DNA of 64,000 nt from Morinoia aosen (lineage: Eukaryota > Arthropoda > Malacostraca > Amphipoda > Talitridae). Below, piece after piece: positions 1 to 11,493 of the stretch. Made by a program: the position numbers and the translations under genes. Every line of letters starts with the position of its first letter. Within the stretch, counting starts at the first letter, position 1. A model generated the notes under the pieces. It had not been told where the DNA came from, did not search any database, and saw nothing but the letters and a program-made list of their open reading frames with translations. The DNA lies in contig CM059578.1 in the NCBI GenBank assembly GCA_030386875.1, positions 20,011,009 through 20,075,008 on the forward strand. The letters run 5' to 3'.

Positions 1-96
1 CCAACGTTGGGACCCAGAAGCTTTGCGCGTCTACCAACGTTGCCGGTGATTTCTGGGTTCTACTCAACTTCGCGGACACCACATTATTAAAACAAG

Positions 97-1240
97 ATGA
101 ACCTCGTCGCTCAAGCTCGAGAATACGTCGAAGCCCTCGGCCTCACTCCCACAGATACGGAGTACAGAGAAGAATTTACCAGCCACCTGAGGCATTTGGA
201 AGAAGCAGAAGCCGCAGCACAACGAGAAACCGTGGAACGAGAAACCGCAGACCGTGAAGCGAAACGTGGAGCCGCAGAACAAGCAGCGGAACGAGAAGCT
301 GAACGAGAAGAAGCGCAACGAGACCACGAGCTCAAACTCAGACAACTCGATGCTCAAATCCAAACCGCTCCTCAAAATGCTAGAGTGAAGATACCTCCAC
401 CTGCTGCATTCGATCACACGGAAGAAAGAATAGACGAATTTTTGCAACGCTTCTGCACTCACATAACAGTAATGGAATTTACTGAAGTCGAAGCTGTTGT
501 CATGCTCCATAATTTCATCACACCGAAGGAACGCTGACTCATCGATACCATGCCCGCGGCAGATCGCTTCAAGCTTCCTGAAAACAAATTGCTTCTACTA
601 GATGCTCATAAAATCACTCAGGCAAAACTACTCGCTAACTACTACGAATTGAAGCAAGAAGAAGGCGACAATATGTCACATTACCTACAGCGGCTAGAAC
701 AAGCCTACGAGACTCTTCGACTCTTCGTGACTTTCTTCTTCTTGACCGAGCTTATTCAAGCTTGCCTCCCTTCCTCGCTACTCAATTGCGTGACAGGGGT
801 GGTAATACAGTTGCAAGCCTAGGAGAGCAGGGTGATAGCTTCTTACAAGAAAGATCTCATCAGCTGTAAAAAGGTCGCACACTTACAACGACGGACGCGG
901 GCCCTCCAGCACTCAAAGCATCACTAGCACCAGAGCGATGCTCGACATTTCCTGTCCGATCCCCTAGCACTCCAGCAAGATCACCCAACTCCAGCAACCA
1001 CTCTCGAGGGACACCACCAAGAACTGCTAATACTCGTGATGTTCCCACCAGCCTAAAATCGGTCAACACGCCGCAGCGCGAGGAACGACGAGGACCTTAC
1101 ACTGGATTTCACTGCACTTTCCATGGCCCCAACCGATCACATTCCAGTGATGAGTGCCGAAAATTACAGAGGAGGAAAGGTGATAGCCACAGTAATGGAG
1201 CAGCCAATGCAAGCCCACCTACATCCAGTACTACAGCTCG
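97..1240 (+). pseudogene. gag of the first gypsy copy
   Basis: Gag-like region beginning at the ATG after the leader, with a strongly charged Glu/Arg/Ala stretch (about residues 45-80, EAEREEAQRDHE) that predicts a coiled coil, followed by a helical capsid-like region. It aligns with the minus-strand gag at 32,177-33,148. Fossil, several breaks. Confidence 0.8.
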
Positions 1241-1319
1241 AGTAAATAATCTAACAACGCATGAAGAAGCAGATGAATACGACGATATTCCCCCAGTCGC
1301 ATGCAATCACATCGCCTCG

Positions 1320-2275
1320 AACAAGCTGATCGAATTGGGACAGCTGAAAACATGCTCTGGCACCGTGAACCAACAACCCGTTCAAGTACTACTCGATGGA
1401 GGAGCAACGGCGGTCTTCGTCAAGAAGGCTCTGGTCCCATCTGACGCCATTTTGAAGAAGGAAATTACCGTTCAGACGCCAACAATCACTCTTTCGAGGC
1501 GCCTCATGCCCGGGTCTCTCTCGTTTGCCCCTACTACCACGGAGAGGTGACAGCCGTAGCTATGGAAGAGCTTTCCCACGATGTCATCCTCGGCCGAGTT
1601 CCCGGGACCACCTCCTTCGAAGAACAGATGACCGACCATGAAAAGCAACCAGTTACTGCAGAAGTGTCTCACGTTATCACAAGAGCAGCAGCAAAAGCGA
1701 TCGAAAATCCCCCTGCCGCACTAGGCACTGTCGATAAGTTGCAACACAACAAAGAAGACTTCAAGAAATTACAACTGGAGTGTAAAACATTGCAGTTTTT
1801 GTTCAAGAAAGTTGGCGATGGCATAGAAGAAATGCACATGGATGGAAGAGTCGTTACCTATGAACTCCATGACGGCATTCTCCATCGGAAAACGTTACGA
1901 GACGGTCAGGAAACCCATCAACTTAGAGCACCTGCAAGCGTACGCCCACAAATCTTGGAAATTGCTAAGGACAATTCACTTGCTGGTCATTACTCCCAAA
2001 AGAAGACTACGGTCGCTCAGGAGCTTCTCAAAATCTGCAGCAGAGTTGGTTTCCCTCATACGCTAACGAGCGAAAACGGCACTCAGTTCACAGCCGCAAC
2101 CTTCGAAGCTTTCCTGAAACTCGTAGGGATCCAACACCGATTGACTCCATTATACCATGCCCAATTGAACGGCATTGTCGAACTTTTCAATGGTACACTG
2201 AAAGTCATGTTTCGGAAATTAGCCGTAGGACAACCACGAGACTGGGACCTGTATCTGCCTTCCCTCCTTTTTGCT
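1320..2275 (+). pseudogene. protease and integrase part of pol, first gypsy copy
   Basis: The protease is recognised by LLDGGATAVFV with VILGRVPGTTSF downstream. The integrase is recognised by GFPHTLTSENGTQF and TPLYHAQLNGIVELFNGT, which belong to the DDE catalytic core. The region is shorter than in the sister copy. Fossil, several breaks. Confidence 0.8.
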
Positions 2276-2466
2276 TGCTTTACCTTTTACATATTTTTTA
2301 CCGTTGTTTGTGTTTTTTCAAAGTTTAGATTTTTTATAGATAATACTCTAGTGCTTGAATTCCTCTTCCTTTGGTTTCGTTTTACAGAAATCTTTATATC
2401 TTAAGATGGACAGTTAGTCCGAAACGTTCAGTTTAATTGAATCATTTTTAATAAAAATGACTTTAC
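2276..2466. other. AT-rich spacer with a hammerhead-like motif
   Basis: No gene is seen. The only structured element is the short hammerhead-like motif at 2,399-2,432, listed separately. Confidence 0.4.
2399..2432 (+). ncRNA. degenerate hammerhead-ribozyme-like core
   Basis: CTTAAGAT is followed by GGAC (2,408-2,411), loop AGTTA, GTCC (2,417-2,420) and GAAAC (2,421-2,425). This has the layout of hammerhead stem II plus the GAAA core; the usual CUGANGA box is only partly kept. Such motifs are known from Penelope-like and other retroelement ends. Inference from a short motif, so weak. Confidence 0.3.
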
Positions 2467-3390
2467 GTGTAGCGATTTTTGCCTCGCTTTTTATTATCAA
2501 GCTGAGAAGCATCAATGATGGAGTTATTTAAGACGCTATCCATATCGAGGAAGCTGGAACCCAACTCATGCTTTCTCATACTCTCCATCCTCATACTCAT
2601 AATCTTTTCATACACCTCCCTGTTCAACTCCTTTCGTACCTTTTTATAGTCCTAATCACATGCAGGCCTTCTCAAGAGACTCGTCACTGCCACTCTAACA
2701 TTCTTATTTTGTGCACTTCCAACTACTTTCATAATTGCATTCACCGTACATTCTTATCTACATTCAAGCAACCGATTGCCACCTCCTTGCAATACAATCA
2801 TACCTTCTTCCATGTCATCCATCACTCTCTCAGCATGCTTACAAATCTCTTCCAGTCCCTTCCTCTCATACTCGTACATCCACTACTGTCACTCATCCTT
2901 ACAAATGTATCCACATTCTTCACTATACTGTCTACACATATTCTAATCATAGGTCTCACTCTCCCTTTCATACTACTCTTTCGTTCAATTCTTCAACTCA
3001 CATCGCTCATTCCATCCATCTTCATTACATTCACTTCCACTACAGGTACATGCATCTCATGTGGTACATCAACAGGCCGCTCATTCACTCTCTTTTCATT
3101 CGTACTTCTTTCATCATGCTTATTCACCTTTCTACTCTCATTTGTCGCATTTGCACCATCATTTACCTCATCATTTACTGCATTCACACTCCTTGCCCCA
3201 TTCTCATTCTTTCCTTCTTTCAGCTTTCTTTCATCCTTTAAATCACCCTCTAAAGCAGCCAGCAGAACTCTCAACCTCATATTTCAACTTCTCTCTCTCA
3301 TCATTCAAACATTTCCGGCATGTAAACGCAAGATCATCCGACTTTCTCTGACTCATCTCTCCCAAACTCTGGGATGCATCCTATTATAAC
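2467..3390 (-). pseudogene. LINE ORF1 relic: PHD-like finger plus SGNH/GDSL esterase-like domain (CR1/L2 group)
   Basis: Reading the minus strand from about 3,350 gives DDLAFTCRKCLNDEREK, a C-x2-C pair like the end of a PHD finger. A variable linker follows, rich in Asn, Glu and Val. Then comes CVDSIVKNVD, resembling SGNH block I (GDS), then VLQGGGNRLLE and VTSLLRRPACD, resembling the later SGNH blocks. The tail is FLDMDSVLNNS, ending near 2,467. PHD plus esterase is the known ORF1 plan of CR1-like LINEs. Several in-frame stops and frame changes show a pseudogene. The long plus-strand open frame over the same bases (2,568-3,389) is only a pyrimidine-rich mirror. The LINE fragments at 42-44 kb and 58-60 kb could be the same or a related family, but this is not shown. 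Confidence 0.6.
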
Positions 3391-3910
3391 CCATGATATT
3401 GTTATTAGTAGAAATGGTGGATCAATGATAGCCTATTCGAAGAACATCGCAATCTCACACTAGGCTTCATCATACGGATAACAACATAGCAACAGCACCA
3501 CATAGGTTAAATACAACATAGACATAGCAACATAGCAATCATCAATAGGCATAACGACATAGCAATAGCACAAAGCAATAGCATACAGCAATAGCACCAA
3601 ACAGAGTAAATAGTTCACTCACCTCTGAGATATCTTCTTAACTCTGAATACTCAACTATCAGGCACGGCCAGTGAGATTCGAGCGGAAGAACAAAATGGA
3701 GTATAGGAAAGAAGTGATTAAGAGTTAGTGGTAGGTCGTTAGAAGTAATTAGAGTAAGTACGTAGCCGTAACTTACAAGACACACTTAGCCAACATTTTA
3801 CTGTTGTTGCGACTAAGACCAATGAGAGACTGGCTGCGGGTGTTACCATCAGCAGCGTCGTCAACATTAGGTCTCTCTAACTAGTCTCTTACATTTTACC
3901 CTATATTACA
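3391..3910 (-). repeat. presumed 3-prime LTR of the Mag-like element
   Basis: It lies directly after the sense-strand polypurine run AAGGAGGGAGAGG (reverse complement of 3,911-3,923) and begins TGTAATATAGGG in element sense. It holds a degenerate repeat of ACATAGCAATAG-like units (3,484-3,600). The outer boundary near 3,391 is uncertain because no matching 5-prime LTR was recognised near 20.8 kb. Confidence 0.45.
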
Positions 3911-4079
3911 CCTCTCCCTCCTTAATTAGAAACCCCCCTCGCAACCATATCCCCTTATTGTACCTTGTCAATCCTGAAGATCCATTCTATCAACAGGCTT
4001 CCGAGCCCGGTTGGACCTGCGTGAGATGCTAGCACTTATAGGCTCGTGTATCATTGCCTCCTGGGTGGGAATCGAAAAT

Positions 4080-4647
4080 TCAATATATTTCTGGGTCAGG
4101 TTCATTAGTCGGAGGTGTCGGGTATGAATTTCGAGCAGGTTGTGGAATCAACACGGTTTCCTCAGTAGGTTGTTCCATGGTTTCAGGGAAAGTGATCAAG
4201 CAGGTGATAACTTGGTCCTGGTGTCGACGAACGACCTCTCCCCCCTGCAGTCGGTATTTGTAGGATACTGGGCCCGTTTTCTTAACGGTGGTAGCAGGGG
4301 TCCATTTCAGGAAACCCGGTATGTACTGACGGACCATCACTGGTGACTCCGGTGGAATGTCCAACAGGCGAGACCCTGAATGGTATTCTTCTGGGATGGT
4401 ATGGTGCGCTCGTAACATGTCGCATGCCACATGCCTTCACAAATTCTTGGAAACAGCCGATGTGAATCACGTTGCGTTATCCGAAACAATTGTCACCGGA
4501 AATGCAAACGTTGCAAAAGTGTGTTTCAGGCACGATATCGTTTCGCTAGAGGTTGTAGTAGTTGTGGGAAAAATTTCAACCCACTTTGAGTGTGCATCCA
4601 CGATCACTAGATAGTATTTTCCATCCATTGGACCCGCGTAGTCGATG
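4080..4647 (-). pseudogene. integrase, core end and C-terminal part (Mag-like element)
   Basis: The minus strand encodes HIDYAGPMDGKYYLVIVD (first part of the DDE core, just below 4,647), then APYHPR, HHTIPEEYHSG and GPVSYKYRLQGGEVVRRH, typical of the gypsy integrase C-terminus. Fossil, several breaks. Confidence 0.75.
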
Positions 4648-4955
4648 TGTGCGTGTTGTGTAGTTTTTTTTACAACACAACATGAAGTTTATTTAGCTGC
4701 AGCTGCAACTACAGTTTCAGTAGCTTTAGACTACCAGGGCAGGAGTAAGGAAACACTGGAAAGCACGTATCAGTGTACTGGGCGACTGTCGGTTACAGAC
4801 TTCCTCTCAAACGTGCCGTTCCCGGAAGTCAGGTATGAGGCGAGTCACAATACTTTCCGGTGCTCGCCTAAGGCGCGTAACATCACCTCCCGGAGCTCCT
4901 ACTCACAAAACCAGTCCACATTTAAACGACGCATATTTTAATATACAGCAGTATA
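4648..4955 (-). mobile_element. 308-bp solo-LTR-like insertion with 5-bp target duplication CGATG
   Basis: CGATG at 4,643-4,647 is repeated at 4,956-4,960, and the insertion splits the integrase. In the minus direction the insert opens TATACTGCTGTATATT, carries AATAAA near its end and finishes CACGCACA. This matches the TAT...CACA style of the 235-bp LTRs at 9.3 and 18.6 kb. It is best read as a solo LTR of an unidentified gypsy family. Confidence 0.55.
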
Positions 4956-4960
4956 CGATG

Positions 4961-5144
4961 CCAAGGCTTCCCAGGGGTGGAGTTCAGCTTTCGTCGGTGA
5001 AGCTCGGGTGCTCAGGCACTCGGTGCATGACTTAGTCGTTTTTTCTAGGCCACCTAAATTGTCTAAATTGGGCCACCATACATAGCTGCAAGCTAGTTCT
5101 TTCATCTTGGATGATCTTGTATGGCCAGAGAAAAGTTCATCCAC
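4961..5144 (-). pseudogene. integrase zinc-binding (HHCC-like) part (Mag-like element)
   Basis: The minus strand reads GHTRSSKMKELACSYVWWPN followed by CTECLSTRASPTKAELHPWE. This is the H-x3-H/C-x2-C region that precedes the integrase core in K02A2.6/Mag-like pol proteins. Fossil. Confidence 0.75.
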
Positions 5145-5522
5145 AATGGTTTGTCTGAGGGCTTGGGGTACAATAATTCTTGCTCCTCAGAGCACACGGC
5201 CCTTTTGCGTGTACAATTCGTCTCTCATCCTAGTGTACGGAGCGAGATTGGGGTCCCCAATTACCGTCTAAAGCCAGCCTACCTGGCAGTATTTGTATAC
5301 CTTGGAAAGTATTGGGTCCCTTAGGGTTCCGTCGCAAATGTGGGTGCTGGTGACCGGAGCTGACTCAAGGAAATCTACTAGGGACGTCCATTCCGCTGGG
5401 ATGGGCGTGACTTCGTCGGGAGTCGTCAAGGACAGTCGGATGAAAGCATCAGCTGTGCCCGACAGTACGCCTGACCTTACAAGTTCACGTAAGGTGAACT
5501 TCTAGGATTGCAGCAGTAGAGC

Positions 5523-5810
5523 CTACCTTTGAATGCGCCCGGATGCCATCGGAGGAATGCTTCTACCAAGATCAAATAGTCCTAGTAAGAGTTTGTGGTC
5601 GGTGATGACTGTGAATTCCTGTCCCCACATGTAGAATTGGAATTTACGCAGTGCAAATACCATGGCAAGAGCTTCTTTATCAGTCTGAAAGTAGTTACGT
5701 TCTGCGGCTGTTAGAGTTCGGGAGGCAAAATAATCCGGGCGTTCTATTCCATCAATAAATTGACACAACACGGCTCCAATACCAAATGCACTACTGTCAG
5801 CCACCAACAC
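5523..5810 (-). pseudogene. RNase H part of pol (Mag-like element)
   Basis: The motifs are VADSSAFGIGAVLCQ, YFQTDKEALAMVFALRKFQF and FTVITDHKLLLGLF, which are the D, E and D blocks of gypsy RNase H. Fossil. Confidence 0.85.
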
Positions 5811-6093
5811 TATGGGTAGGTTAGGTTCAAAATGGATTAAGGTCTGGGAGTCTAAAAGAGCTTGTTTAAACTTCTGGAATGCCTTCTCCTGACTTGCATC
5901 CCATTTCTAAGGGGTTTTATCCTCAGCAACGCATTTCGGGGTTCTAAAATAGTTGCGCATGATCATAAAAATATTTTGTAGAAGTTTAGCAACCCCAAAT
6001 AGGCTCTCAGCTGAGTCACATTAGTAGGAGCTAGTGCATTCTGGATTGCTGTTACTTTCTCTGCAGTGGGGTGCAACCCATCTTTGTCGATTT

Positions 6094-6795
6094 TTAATAT
6101 CCAAGGGAGGATACCTGTGGCACTCCTATTTGGCATTTATCAAATTTCAGTTTTAGCCCTGCCTCCTGTAGTTTAGATAAGACTTGATGGAGACGCTTGG
6201 AGTGCTCTTGCTCATTAGTAGCAGTCACGAAAACGTCATGAAGGTAACAAAACACTTCTGGGAGACCCTGTAATAATCCTTCCATGGCACGCTGAAAGAT
6301 TCCAGGAGCGGAAGCGATGCCGAAGCTGTGACGCTTATAGGAGAATAGATCTCTGTGGGTGTTGATTACGTTGAGCTCCTTAGATTCTGCATCTAAGGGT
6401 AGTTGAGCATACGTCTGAGACATGTCTAGTTTGGAGTATATAATCCCTCCTGCTAAACTGCTAAATAGATCTTCAAACCTGGGTATCGGGTAAGGGTCAA
6501 GCCTAGCAGCCCTGCTCACTGTTAGCTTGTAGTCCCTACAAATTTGGATGCTTTGATCAGACTTGAGCACGGGAACAATAACCGCTGCCCATCTAGAGTA
6601 CTGTACAGGGGTGAGGATACCCTCTTGTACCAGTTTATCCCGTTCTGCCTCCACATTAGGCCTGAATGAATAAGGCATATTTCTTGCCTTGCAAAATTTT
6701 GGAGTTATGGTAGGGTCGACCTCGATTTTTGAAGTTCTTCCCTTAATTAAAGCAACCTAGGCGTCGTCGAAAAAGGCTGGGAAATTTTTGCCCTA
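6094..6795 (-). pseudogene. reverse transcriptase part of pol (Mag-like element)
   Basis: The motifs are EGILTPVQYSRWAAVIVPV, IYSKLDMSQTYAQLPL, SFGIASAPGIFQRAMEGLL and GLKLKFDKCQ, in the order of a Ty3/gypsy RT. The upstream part, with KIEVDPTITPKFCKAR, continues to about 6,795 before an insertion. Fossil, several breaks. Confidence 0.85.
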
Positions 6796-8850
6796 GCTCT
6801 TCTGGTTGGGCAACACGCTTATGCACGCTGCGCGCTACTATAGTCAACTCTAAGGATATCTTGACTCAGCCGTGGCTCGGCTATCTTCGCTTGTGAGTCA
6901 GAGTAACGGGCGAGGACGCAACAAAAAAGGGTATAAGTACGCTTTCCTTATTTCGGAATCCGTGGCGCCGTACACTGCACAACAAGGACATTTTTTAGTT
7001 TCTAATGACTGCACGATAGGGAGATTTTTTAGGTTCAAAAAATGAGAAATGAAATTAACGAAATAACTGAGAAAGAAATGAAATAAGTGAGATAGTAACT
7101 GAAATAAATGAAATAACTGAGCAAGGTACTAAGAGCGCCTAGCTATTACCAGGACTAAGTGAGATCTTCTACTGACAATGATCTAGTACGCCGGTATCAA
7201 GAGTCTGGAGAGATTGCCCGTACTCTGGTTCAACAGTTTGGCAAATTCTACTAGTGTTAGAGAACAACAATATAATGGTACTTCCACATTCAGAACATCT
7301 CATGGCGACTCAGCATATGGAAGTGGATCAACAATGTCGAGACTAAATGCATAACAATGAGGCAAGTGTTGGAATATCTGAGCCAGAAGAAGAATTGACT
7401 CTCTAAATAGGAAACACAATTTTATACTTTGTTTTGAGTTCACAGTAATTGTAAAAAAACACATTTTGTAAAATTACACATTTTGTAAACATACACAGGG
7501 GATCAAAAGAGGACAGTCTACTCGCGCATACTGTGTTTATCGCGGGTTCACATAAATGAAGTTCATATAAATGAAGTGCTGCTGTAGGCACGGGCTTACA
7601 AACCTTCGGAAGGCAGCCTGACAACGCCTTATTTATTAATACTCTCTAGAAATGGGGGACGGTATTCTTACGCCTCCATATAAGTCTTCTATTTTCAACC
7701 TACTTAAATGAAGGGACTATCCTATTACTTTTTTTTACTCTACCTGTGGTAAAGAGAATTGAGCGGATTAGGTCTCTGATGCAGAGGCAACGCTACAACA
7801 GAAACAGCAAACCAGCATTTACACTAAATTTGACAGGCAACCACGACGGCTTATTCAGCCGTAGAATGGTCAGGGCTTAAATTAATATACATGAATGCAG
7901 CAGATCAGCCATAATTATCCAATGTCAAAATGACTATCTCATTGATCAGCCTAACGCTGAAAGGGGTTTAAATGAGTCAGCGCAAGTTCCTACACATTTT
8001 GGAATAACGTTGAGTGAATTCTCTATAAGTTGTTGAACTGCTTTAGGCTCAAATGTAGCTGCACTCATATTTGATCATAGTATTAACTAGAAAAATAGTC
8101 TACTATCACACCTGCCAACAAATTTTAAATTACTCAATTTAAAATACTGGTGAACAGTCCCTAGGCAACAAGTACATGTTTTCTGATATCACCCTGAGTA
8201 CACAAGATCACATGGGCAAGTGGTCGCATAAATTTCTGGGCTTATTCTCAGTCTGTTTTAAATGCGCTTTAGCTCTAGGCTTCCACCCTACTGACTAGCG
8301 CAACTTTTTCAGTACAGTTCATGGGTGAGGAGCCAACACAATATTGACATTCAAAAAATGTATTTTATTTCTTAGCAAAAAATCTGAGCTATGCACTGTC
8401 AAAGTGTACGAAGTTGATAGTACTAACTAGCGGTTCACATCTTATGAGGCACCAGTTCAACAATTTATTCTCACTCCCAGCAAAATGTTGGCCGCAGCCA
8501 TTTTTATAGTTACAATCTACAACTTCTCAGACACTTTCATCTTAGTGCTAGCTACCTGAACTTACACAATATAAGTTAGCAAATTCCTAGAATCACAATG
8601 CAGCATACTAGCTGGAGGGAGCACTAGAGAATTCACTAAGGCTAGCCTGACTCGATATAGGTGGTTCACCGATTGCCAGAAGCATCATTGAATGCTCTAG
8701 GAACCGGCTGTTCACCGCTATCTGACACACAAAAACACATAAAAAGAGAAAAATATAGCTAATTTAGAGCACGAATATTCCAAATCAAATTTCTTACACA
8801 CACGATTACACTGGGACCACAGCTTAAGGCGAAATAGTGAGAGAACGTTT
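6796..8850. mobile_element. unidentified 2-kb insertion between RT and protease of the Mag-like element
   Basis: Coding homology to the Mag-like pol stops near 6,795 and protease resumes near 8,850. The interval has no recognisable coding region. There is a TATAAG-type motif near 6,941, a degenerate tandem tract built on GAAATAACTGA-like units (7,032-7,130) and otherwise unique AT-rich DNA. Paired ends and target duplication were not found, so it may be one or more solo LTRs or a decayed element. Confidence 0.45.
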
Positions 8851-9337
8851 CAACTTGACGGCTACAGCCAAACAAAGACGCTACGCTGGGCTTGCAGACC
8901 AGCGCGTATCGTCCGCGGTGATGTTGCCACAAGGTTATCAAAAATTTGCGTCTTGTAAGACGCGACAAACGAGTCAATCAGGTCTCTACCTAGCAATGCT
9001 GGTCCCTCCCTGTCTACAACTACAATAGTTGCTAGCTGAGGAGCCCTACCATTAGCTTTACGTTGGATGTTAGTCCTAATCTCTCCACACACTACTAGTT
9101 CAGCTCCACCATAAGTCTTAAGCTTAACATCAGAAGGTCTCAACTCGGGTTTGTCTTGTGGGTAGCCTAAAGTATGCAGCTATTGAAAGAATATACATGG
9201 CAGCACCCGTATCCACCTCCATTTCAAGGGTAATGTTGTTGAGTAACATTCGAGTTTTAATTGGTGGTTTCATTTCTTCGGTCACTGCAAATACCTCTCC
9301 ATAGCACCCCTGATTAGAAACTGGGTAGTCTGCAGTG
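8850..9337 (-). pseudogene. protease region (Mag-like element)
   Basis: The minus strand gives NITLEMEVDTGAAMYILS, the DTG aspartic protease active site, then SDVKLKTYGGAELVVCGE and GPALLGRDLI, the ILG-type flap end. At 9,337 it is cut by the younger gypsy element and continues as gag at 18,831. Fossil. Confidence 0.85.
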
Positions 9338-9572
9338 TGTGCCGCCCTTAGGTGTGTAGCGGCCGAAGGGTAGAACAAAGAGACGAGTAGACTTTTTAGC
9401 GTGTACTTGGCGTAGCGAGACAGGAGAACCAAATGCGCCCCTAGGGGCTCCACACTACCTTTATATACTCAATATTTGCTGACGCAGCATACGCATTGCG
9501 GTACCCGCACAGGGCGTCGTCTGAACACGTACGGACAGATGCACAGAGAGAGTACGCACTTGTGACGGCATA
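9338..9572 (-). repeat. 3-prime LTR of the young gypsy element
   Basis: 235 bp. In element sense it starts TATGCCGTCACAAG and ends GGGCGGCACA, and it carries a TATA-like TATATAAAGG block. The sense-strand polypurine tract (GGGGGGAGGTG, reverse complement of 9,573-9,583) directly precedes it, which fixes its start. Confidence 0.93.
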
Positions 9573-10618
9573 CACCTCCCCCCATGCCCTGGTTATTTAC
9601 CAATATCAAAATCAATCAACTGAAGTTTTAAGAATCGTAACTTACAATTTTAACACAGGAAGCTAAAAAACATCTTAGGTAAAATATCCCCAAATGAAAA
9701 TCACTGTGTAGCAAAACAACTATCATATATTAGGAAAAGAACAACGCATCGAATTAAAGTTGACTGGACATCGTAAAAATGAAATCATCCACACCCCCAC
9801 CGCCAAGAACATCGGAAGAGCCGCCGCTCAAATACACATTAGGAACGCAAAAAATCTTAAGTCAATAACAGAATACACGTCTCGAAACACAGTCGTTAAT
9901 AACGCAACACAATAAAGTCCGTTAACTTAAAACTACAATCGGCATCCAAAAACGTTAAAAAGAACACCACGGTTTTTGGAACCAGGATTCAACTAACTCT
10001 CTAGTTTAAGAACACGTCTGCAACATATCGAAAACAAAACGCTAAACAACAATCGTGGAACATGAAATAATAAACCGCCCAGAAATATTCGTTAAGGAAT
10101 ATGGCAATAAGGCAATATTTATCCAAAAAAAATTTTGTTGCGTACGCAGGAGAAGGTACTAAACAAAAGGGAATCGTTACACATAAAATTAAACGCCGCA
10201 TGAATGTACTACGTACAACTTCGTTGACACCCATGAATTTTTTGTATTATGAAAACCATATCACTTGCAGAAAAAATATACACGCATGAAAACTTTTATC
10301 GAAACTGCTATCAATTTAAATTGTCAACATTGTCGTAGAAATTAATCTAATGTAAGTGAAATTGAAAGAATACATACTGTATACTTGAACATCGTATATT
10401 CTTGAACGTCAATCCGAACAAAAGAAAAAATCAATACCATACTCATCAATGTAGAAAAAAAATAACTGAGTATCTTAAGACTACTTCCTGAGTATATGTT
10501 AAAAGTAAATAATACTACATCCGTTTACAATGCATGAGAGCTAATAGCGCCTAATTAGCGACACGTAAAAACATCAAGTTCCACTTTTCAAAAACAAAAA
10601 CACATGCTACACTGACAC

Positions 10619-10985
10619 CTAAACTTCGCTATTTGCTTGCAGGTGACGCAGCGGTTGGTCAGCATTGCTCGACCTGAGCTGCTGGCGTCGGAGTAACGCA
10701 TCCTCGGAGCGAAGGCGATCCGCCAACATATAAATTTCTCGACGAAGATAAAAGAAGGAAACTCCTAATGCCAAAGTGAAAGGAAAAAGTAGAAGAATAC
10801 CTAAATCTGCTACCCTATCTGGGAGAATGTCGACGAGTGCGTTAGCCTCCAACCAGTCCTTTGACACCCGACCCTGATGTTGCTCCAGGGCATTCGTTAG
10901 TGCCTCCACAGACACATGGGTCATGCGGTTTCCCATCGTGGAAGACAGGAACGGTAGCGTGCTCGTTCTGAAATTGAAACAAATA
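10619..10985 (-). CDS. third ORF of the young gypsy element: small single-pass membrane protein (env-position)
   Basis: Open frame of about 115 residues between integrase and the 3-prime LTR, where errantivirus-like elements carry env. One hydrophobic segment (LGILLLFPFTLALGVSFFYL) is followed by a strongly charged tail (ADRLRSEDALLRRQQLR). A good acceptor-like TTTGTTTCAATTTCAG ends just above 10,985, and env messages of gypsy relatives are known to be spliced. No homology was recognised, and it is far shorter than known env proteins. Possibly an env remnant or an unrelated accessory ORF. Confidence 0.45.
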
Positions 10986-11058
10986 CAGTTCAATTAGCAT
11001 GGCCACATAATTTAAATAAATGAAATCAATTATTATTACGTCAAATTAATAAAAGAAA

Positions 11059-11310
11059 TCAATGGTGACAGCTGGTGACAGTTGCAAAGAAAGGAACAAA
11101 CAGCGTATCGGCACGCTGCAGATCCCACACGGTCTCGACAGCTGCACACCTAATTGCAAAACAAATCGGGCGACGGCACTCCAAAACAACTACGGAGCCA
11201 GCCTCCGCTCCCACAGCAATGAGTTGCTGCGTTTGTAAACACACGGAGGTTATTGAACCGAGCAAGGCTTGCGAGCAGATGCAAAACTTGGTTGTAAAAT
11301 AACGTGCGCT
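11059..11310 (-). other. short ORF region between integrase and the membrane ORF
   Basis: A 68-residue frame (11,059-11,265) including QLIAVGAEAGSVVVLECRRP with no recognised family. An acceptor-like TTTACAAACGCAG lies just inside it. It could be part of the third-ORF message or noncoding. Confidence 0.25.
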
Positions 11311-11493
11311 ACATCCTCAATCACGGACGTAGAAACTACGGTACATCAAGAACAAAAAAATAAAGCAAATATAAGGTTATATAAAGAAAATTCCAATTAA
11401 AATGATACGTAAAATTAACATTGAAACAAGAATCACACAATCGTATTATGTGAACATAGAAACGCTGTCAATCGTAAGTCGTACATTTGTCAT

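Larger units (their letters stand above)
1..2275 (+). mobile_element. Ty3/gypsy LTR retrotransposon relic, same family as the 27.9-33.6 kb copy
   Basis: Fossil element, internal part only. The first bases match the primer-binding and leader region of the minus-strand copy near 33.3 kb, so any LTR would lie before the window. Parts in order are gag, protease and a shortened integrase, with sequence close to the other copy throughout. No reverse transcriptase follows the integrase, and the match stops near 2,275 inside it. It is broken, with several breaks, and looks older than the 28-33 kb copy. The direct passage from protease to integrase is the unusual family order also seen there. Confidence 0.9.

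Noticed and set aside
2568-3389. 273-residue plus-strand open frame
   Set aside because: Composition is almost all His, Ser, Leu, Phe, Thr and Ile from a pyrimidine-rich strand. The minus strand carries the recognisable LINE ORF1 blocks.
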